In this document: piece after piece, positions 60,148-64,000 of the stretch
How the letters are laid out: every line of letters starts with the position of its first letter
Position numbering within the stretch: the first letter of the stretch is position 1
Assembly: GCF_021155765.1 (NCBI RefSeq)
Contig: NC_060116.1
Span: 4,340,001 to 4,404,000 of the forward strand
DNA length: 64,000 nucleotides
Direction: 5' to 3'
Origin: Diprion similis
Taxonomy: Eukaryota > Arthropoda > Insecta > Hymenoptera > Diprionidae
Made by a program: the position numbers and the translations under genes
The notes under the pieces: model-generated
Told to the model about the DNA's origin: nothing
Databases searched by the model: none
The model's input: only the letters and a program-made list of their open reading frames with translations

Positions 60148-60320
60148 AAATGATTTCGTACGACTTCAAGTGATTCAGGATAATTTTAAGTGATTTCAGA
60201 TGATTTCAGCTGATTACAATATACTAAGAGTAATTTTTCACACTTCGTATGATTTCAGGCGATTATTCGTGAGCTTACGGAATTTCCAAATGGCTTTGCA
60301 TGATTTCATATAGATTTCAT
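60148..60320 (+). repeat. degenerate TGATTTCA direct repeats
   Basis: At least eight loosely spaced copies of GATTTCA/GATTTCG-like units (e.g. AAGTGATTTCAGATGATTTC), with 10-25 bp spacing. The decay suggests an old minisatellite. Confidence 0.5.
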
Positions 60321-61332
60321 GCACATAAATTCATGGGGTATCATGTTGATTGTAGAATGACTTCGTGACGAGCATGGTGATTATCAAACAATTTCGACCT
60401 GTAGCCAAGGAATTTTACATGGATTTACGATCATAAATGGAATTCTTTCACATTGTTGATTTTTTTTTTTTGATCTATCTCTGCTCGTCTGTAATATATT
60501 ATTTCGAATTAATTTTATATCGAGTATAGTGAGTAGGGGTAAAAATGAAGAAAGATCAGAAAATAGAAGTTACAAAATCAAATTTTCAATCTCGTTAAAA
60601 TCTATGTGATAGAATTTAGAAAAGTAGAAAGTCGAAATACAAAAGAGTTAAATATAGAAAGGTCATAAGTCCGACAATTATATATTTCGGTTTTGTATAT
60701 GGGGCATTCCACGTTAAATTAGCACTCCATGTACCTCAACCCCTTCGATTTTGATCATTATTTAGCATGACGTTCTTACCGAGCCAAAAGTGTCTCAGCT
60801 TTTTATTTCAGATTTTTTCTTTCCACCCGTGGAATTCAAAGAAAGTCTAAAAACCAATCCCGGAACCGCCATTTTAAAAATCTGACAAAACTCGTTTGAT
60901 ACTTCTTATTATTTATTTGTTATTTTTTCGGACCACCCGATAATGGGATCTCAATATTGACTATTTTTTTTTTTTTTTTATGCAGGTTTCTAGTTTTTTC
61001 ATGTCAGAATTGGGGTTATTATTTTTTTGATCGGTCATATCTTTATCAAATATTAATAGACTTAAATTTTTCTGGAATTTAGAGAAATGTCAGAAGACCT
61101 GAATCAGTTAATACCATTTTAATCGTGATGGAGACACGGATTGTGTAGTTGTGTGAGGTTGATATCAGTTGACGCAAAATACAACCGAGGGAGCGTCAGG
61201 CGTCTGTCATAAGCGTCTTGTGCCCTAACCTATAAATTTGATCATCGGTTACCGAGACGATTTATTTACTCACTTTATCAAATAAAAATAAACGGGGGAA
61301 ATCTAACAGAGTCTAAGAAGATCGATAGCGAA

Positions 61333-63595
61333 ATGCCACCGAAATGTAAATTTCAAGAAGGTGTGCTAATTGTAATTATTAATATTCCAATTGGTGGTAC
61401 TTGAATCCATAATTATTATACGGTTGAATTTCAGGAGAAAAAGTACTCTGTTTTCACGGACCATTGATATACGAAGCAAAATGCCTGAAGTCTTCGGTTA
61501 CCAAGGAGAAACAGATTAAATATCTGATACACTATGCGGGTTGGAACAAAAAGTAAGCCACTGTTTATTCTTATTTTCCGAACTTTATCACGGTTCGCAT
61601 GAATTTCCAAGAATACAGGTTATCACCACTGTTGATTATTGTTTTGTAGAACAATCTAACACAATCTTCAATCTCTTTTCTAATATTTGATAATTTGGTT
61701 GTTCAGTTATTGAAAATATCAGAATCCACAAAACGAGCAGATTTTTCCTAAATGGTAACACATTCATATACCCATTATTCTCATTTAATTAACCTGGTTA
61801 GCTGATAGGAACTTAAATTGGAAATTAATTATATTGCTAAAGTCAAAAGTTATAAATCTCGAGATGGGAATTACCTCTTTGGTTTTTTGTTATTTGGCAA
61901 AGAAAATATAATTTAATTTCTCAAAACCAGGAAGAATTTGCTAACACGTATTGAATTCTAGGACAGTATTGGTTTGTTTGTCTATGTAATGGGTAATTGA
62001 CTGATGACTCTTTACTTTTAGTTGGGACGAATGGGTGCCAGAGAGTCGAGTGCTGAAGTACAACGAGTCGAATGTACAAAAACAAAGGGAAGTGCAACGT
62101 GCTCATTCAACTCAGCAGCCTTCGCACAAAGGTAAAAAGACTGGCACCACTACTAAAGCCCAAGGGCGTAGAAGCGAGAGTGGCAGAGAGAAAGATAGTG
62201 AAAGTCGGGCAAGTACTCCTGTTGGAATAGCTGAGAAAACGGGGGGCCGGTCAACCAAAGGGCTTGGCGGTGGTGCTACACCGTCATCGTCCCATGATTC
62301 GTCGTCTGATGCACCTCGCAAAAAACGAAGGTTCTTGCCTCTCTACACTTTCTATAACAATAATTGACTAGATAGTTGAAAGTTTTGTAGTTTTGTTAAC
62401 TAAATTTAACTGATTCATTCATATTCAGCCGCGTTGATCCTTCAGTGGAAACAGAGGAGCAGTTCTTGACAAAAGTTGAGGTGAAGGTGAAAATGCCGGA
62501 TGAGCTGAAGCCGTGGCTTGTCGATGATTGGGATGCTATTAGCAGGCAACGTAAACTGGCAATACTACCTGCAAGGAATACAGTCGATCGTATTTTGGAC
62601 GATTACGTCAAATTCAAGACATCTAGTAAAACCAACAACCCGAATAAGTATGTAAATGTTCAGTTTTTCTTGTAAAATTTATGGACTACTAGAGGCTCAA
62701 TTTCTGCGTGCTTTCTGCGTCATTCTTGTTTACTACGTTCGTTCGGATCTCACTTCAATCAGCCCTAAGGTCCATTACTCCGCTCCAGGAAGTCGTAGCC
62801 CCATAAAACATGGACTTAAACCTGAGTAGAAAGGCAATAAATCGAGTTTGGGAGCCTTTACATAACAGATAGACACACAATCTGATAACGGAAATACGGT
62901 TTAACTACGTTTCCACGAATAGTTTTGTTATTTTCATTAATCCTTCCATGGTTATAAACCGTAATCTATCAACATCGGTCTAGTTTCAGAAAAGTTATGA
63001 ACAAATGAGTAAAATTTTTTTTTTTTAAATAGCTTAGTAAAATTATTAAAATTTGTATAACTGTCTGATATAAACATTATTGTTCACACTATTTTTTCTG
63101 CAGAGAAAGCGCTGTTCTAGAAGTGACAAAAGGCGTGCGAGAGTATTTCAATGTAATGTTAGGTACGCAATTACTTTATCGATGGGAACGTCAACAATAC
63201 AGTGAAGTAATGACCGAAAATCCGGACTCACCTCCCAGTCAAATTTACGGAGCTTTCCATCTACTCAGGCTATTTGGTAAGCGACAAATTTATTCTCAAG
63301 TTTTGTATTGTATTGAAAATAGCAAAAATCGTTTGAGAAAACGATTTGGTTACAAATATTCTTCATAACAAGCAATGTAAATTTCATTTGAGTAAATTTC
63401 AAAATACTCAATTGTTATCCTACAGTGAAACTTGGCAGTATGTTATCTTACACACCGCTGGACGAGAGAAGTATTCAGTTACTTCTGGCGCATATACACG
63501 ACTTTTTGAGATACTTGCACAAGAACAGCAGCGACTTATTCAGTCTTCAAGATTACGGAGCAGCACCGCCCGAATATCACCGTAAATGCAATTAA
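61333..63595 (+). CDS. MRG15: MRG15 / MORF4L1 chromodomain protein
   Basis: Six coding exons (61,333-61,360; 61,435-61,552; 62,022-62,330; 62,429-62,647; 63,104-63,276; 63,426-63,595) give 338 residues, as expected for MRG15. It reads H3K36 methylation and serves in NuA4/Tip60 acetyltransferase and Sin3 deacetylase complexes; in flies it also links to Ash1. The N-terminal chromo barrel is clear ([37 protein letters not shown]). A Ser/Gly/Lys-rich linker holds a basic KKRR signal. The C-terminal MRG domain runs from about 165 to the end ([48 protein letters not shown]). The first coding exon holds only nine full codons (MPPKCKFQE). Probable poly(A) signal ATTAAA at 63,617-63,622. Confidence 0.95.
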
Positions 63596-64000
63596 GTTGA
63601 ATGATATAACATTTATATTAAAACGTTAGCAAAATGAGCCCAACGCATCCATTTTACCGCTTACTATAATCACTGTCAAACTGTATTGTCATTCTTGTAT
63701 TTACTATGCAATTTCCGTAATATTTTCATCGTTCACTATAGTTGTTTAACATTTTCGTAAACAGTTATGTCCTGATAATATTCCCATGTACAAACATTTT
63801 ATATTGTTGTCATTTATCAATCGCCTAGTATGGAAAGTAGCGCGTGATTTTACCGGGTATGAAAAAAAATCATCTTCGGGATGATTTCTGTGTGTTTGAC
63901 CGAAGAACGCAGGTCTTTGCCAAGTTTAAAATACACACATGGGATGGCAGTGCAGGTTGGATTATCGGACTTTCAAACACAGGGAGAAGTAATAGTTTCA
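63596..64000 (+). other. MRG15 3' flank with TTCG hairpin
   Basis: No gene is seen. A perfect 8-bp inverted repeat, AAATCATC...GATGATTT with loop TTCGG, lies at 63,867-63,887, downstream of the likely poly(A) site. Confidence 0.4.

Larger units (their letters stand above)
58625..61332. other. divergent CP190-MRG15 region
   Basis: Contains a short AACATTG tandem (about 58,877-58,895), a CTCF/YY1-like AGATGGCGG (59,477-59,485), an NRF1-type TGCGCATGCGT (59,750-59,760), poly-A and poly-T runs, and a degenerate TGATTTCA repeat (about 60,148-60,320). The promoters of CP190 and MRG15 must lie here. I cannot place the start sites, and I see no other gene. Confidence 0.45.

Noticed and set aside
1-64000. 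CRISPR arrays, bacterial operons, rRNA genes, intact viral genes
   Set aside because: None seen; spliced nuclear genes throughout, and the tandem repeats are simple microsatellites without spacers.

Overview
This window is nuclear DNA from an insect. The genes have many short exons separated by GT-AG introns, mostly 60-700 bp. There are AATAAA poly(A) signals, dense microsatellites, and an insect-style Inr+DPE core promoter. It also encodes CP190, a BTB/zinc-finger insulator protein known from arthropods. Abundant CpG and compact introns would fit Hymenoptera, possibly a sawfly, but that is inference; I see no diagnostic species marker.

Layout. Bases 1-18,167 hold no convincing protein gene. 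They are rich in simple repeats, carry one decayed coding fragment near the left edge, and contain a probable 5' promoter/UTR exon (about 7,891-8,544) and a ~9.6 kb intron of the SERTA gene taranis, whose coding exon is at 18,176-19,105. From 21.6 kb to the right edge the window is gene-dense. In order: Rpn12/PSMD8 (+), NFRKB/INO80G (+), RpL36 (-), GTPBP3/MnmE (-), HINFP (+), VPS45 (+), metaxin-1 (-), ear/AF9-ENL (-), COX16 (+), CP190 (-) and MRG15 (+). I rebuilt the exon structure of all eleven by hand. The reading phase closes across every junction and the protein lengths suit their families.

How the genes relate. Six of the twelve act in chromatin or transcription: taranis, NFRKB, HINFP, ear, CP190 and MRG15. 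Three serve mitochondria: GTPBP3 (tRNA modification), metaxin-1 (outer-membrane import) and COX16 (complex IV assembly). The rest are proteasome, ribosome and vesicle-fusion housekeeping genes. They do not form one pathway; the cluster is best read as a housekeeping gene neighbourhood beside a large, regulator-rich developmental gene. Several genes are tightly packed: GTPBP3 ends about 150 bp before RpL36 begins, VPS45 and metaxin-1 converge, and GTPBP3 and HINFP diverge from about 600 bp.

The observations I rate highest are the exactly spaced Inr/DPE promoter for taranis, four full palindromic CRE sites in its 5' region, a 131-bp PIF/Harbinger-like MITE with a TTA target duplication upstream of COX16, and a paired SILK + RVxF protein phosphatase 1 docking signature in CP190. 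I found no clear undescribed multi-gene system.
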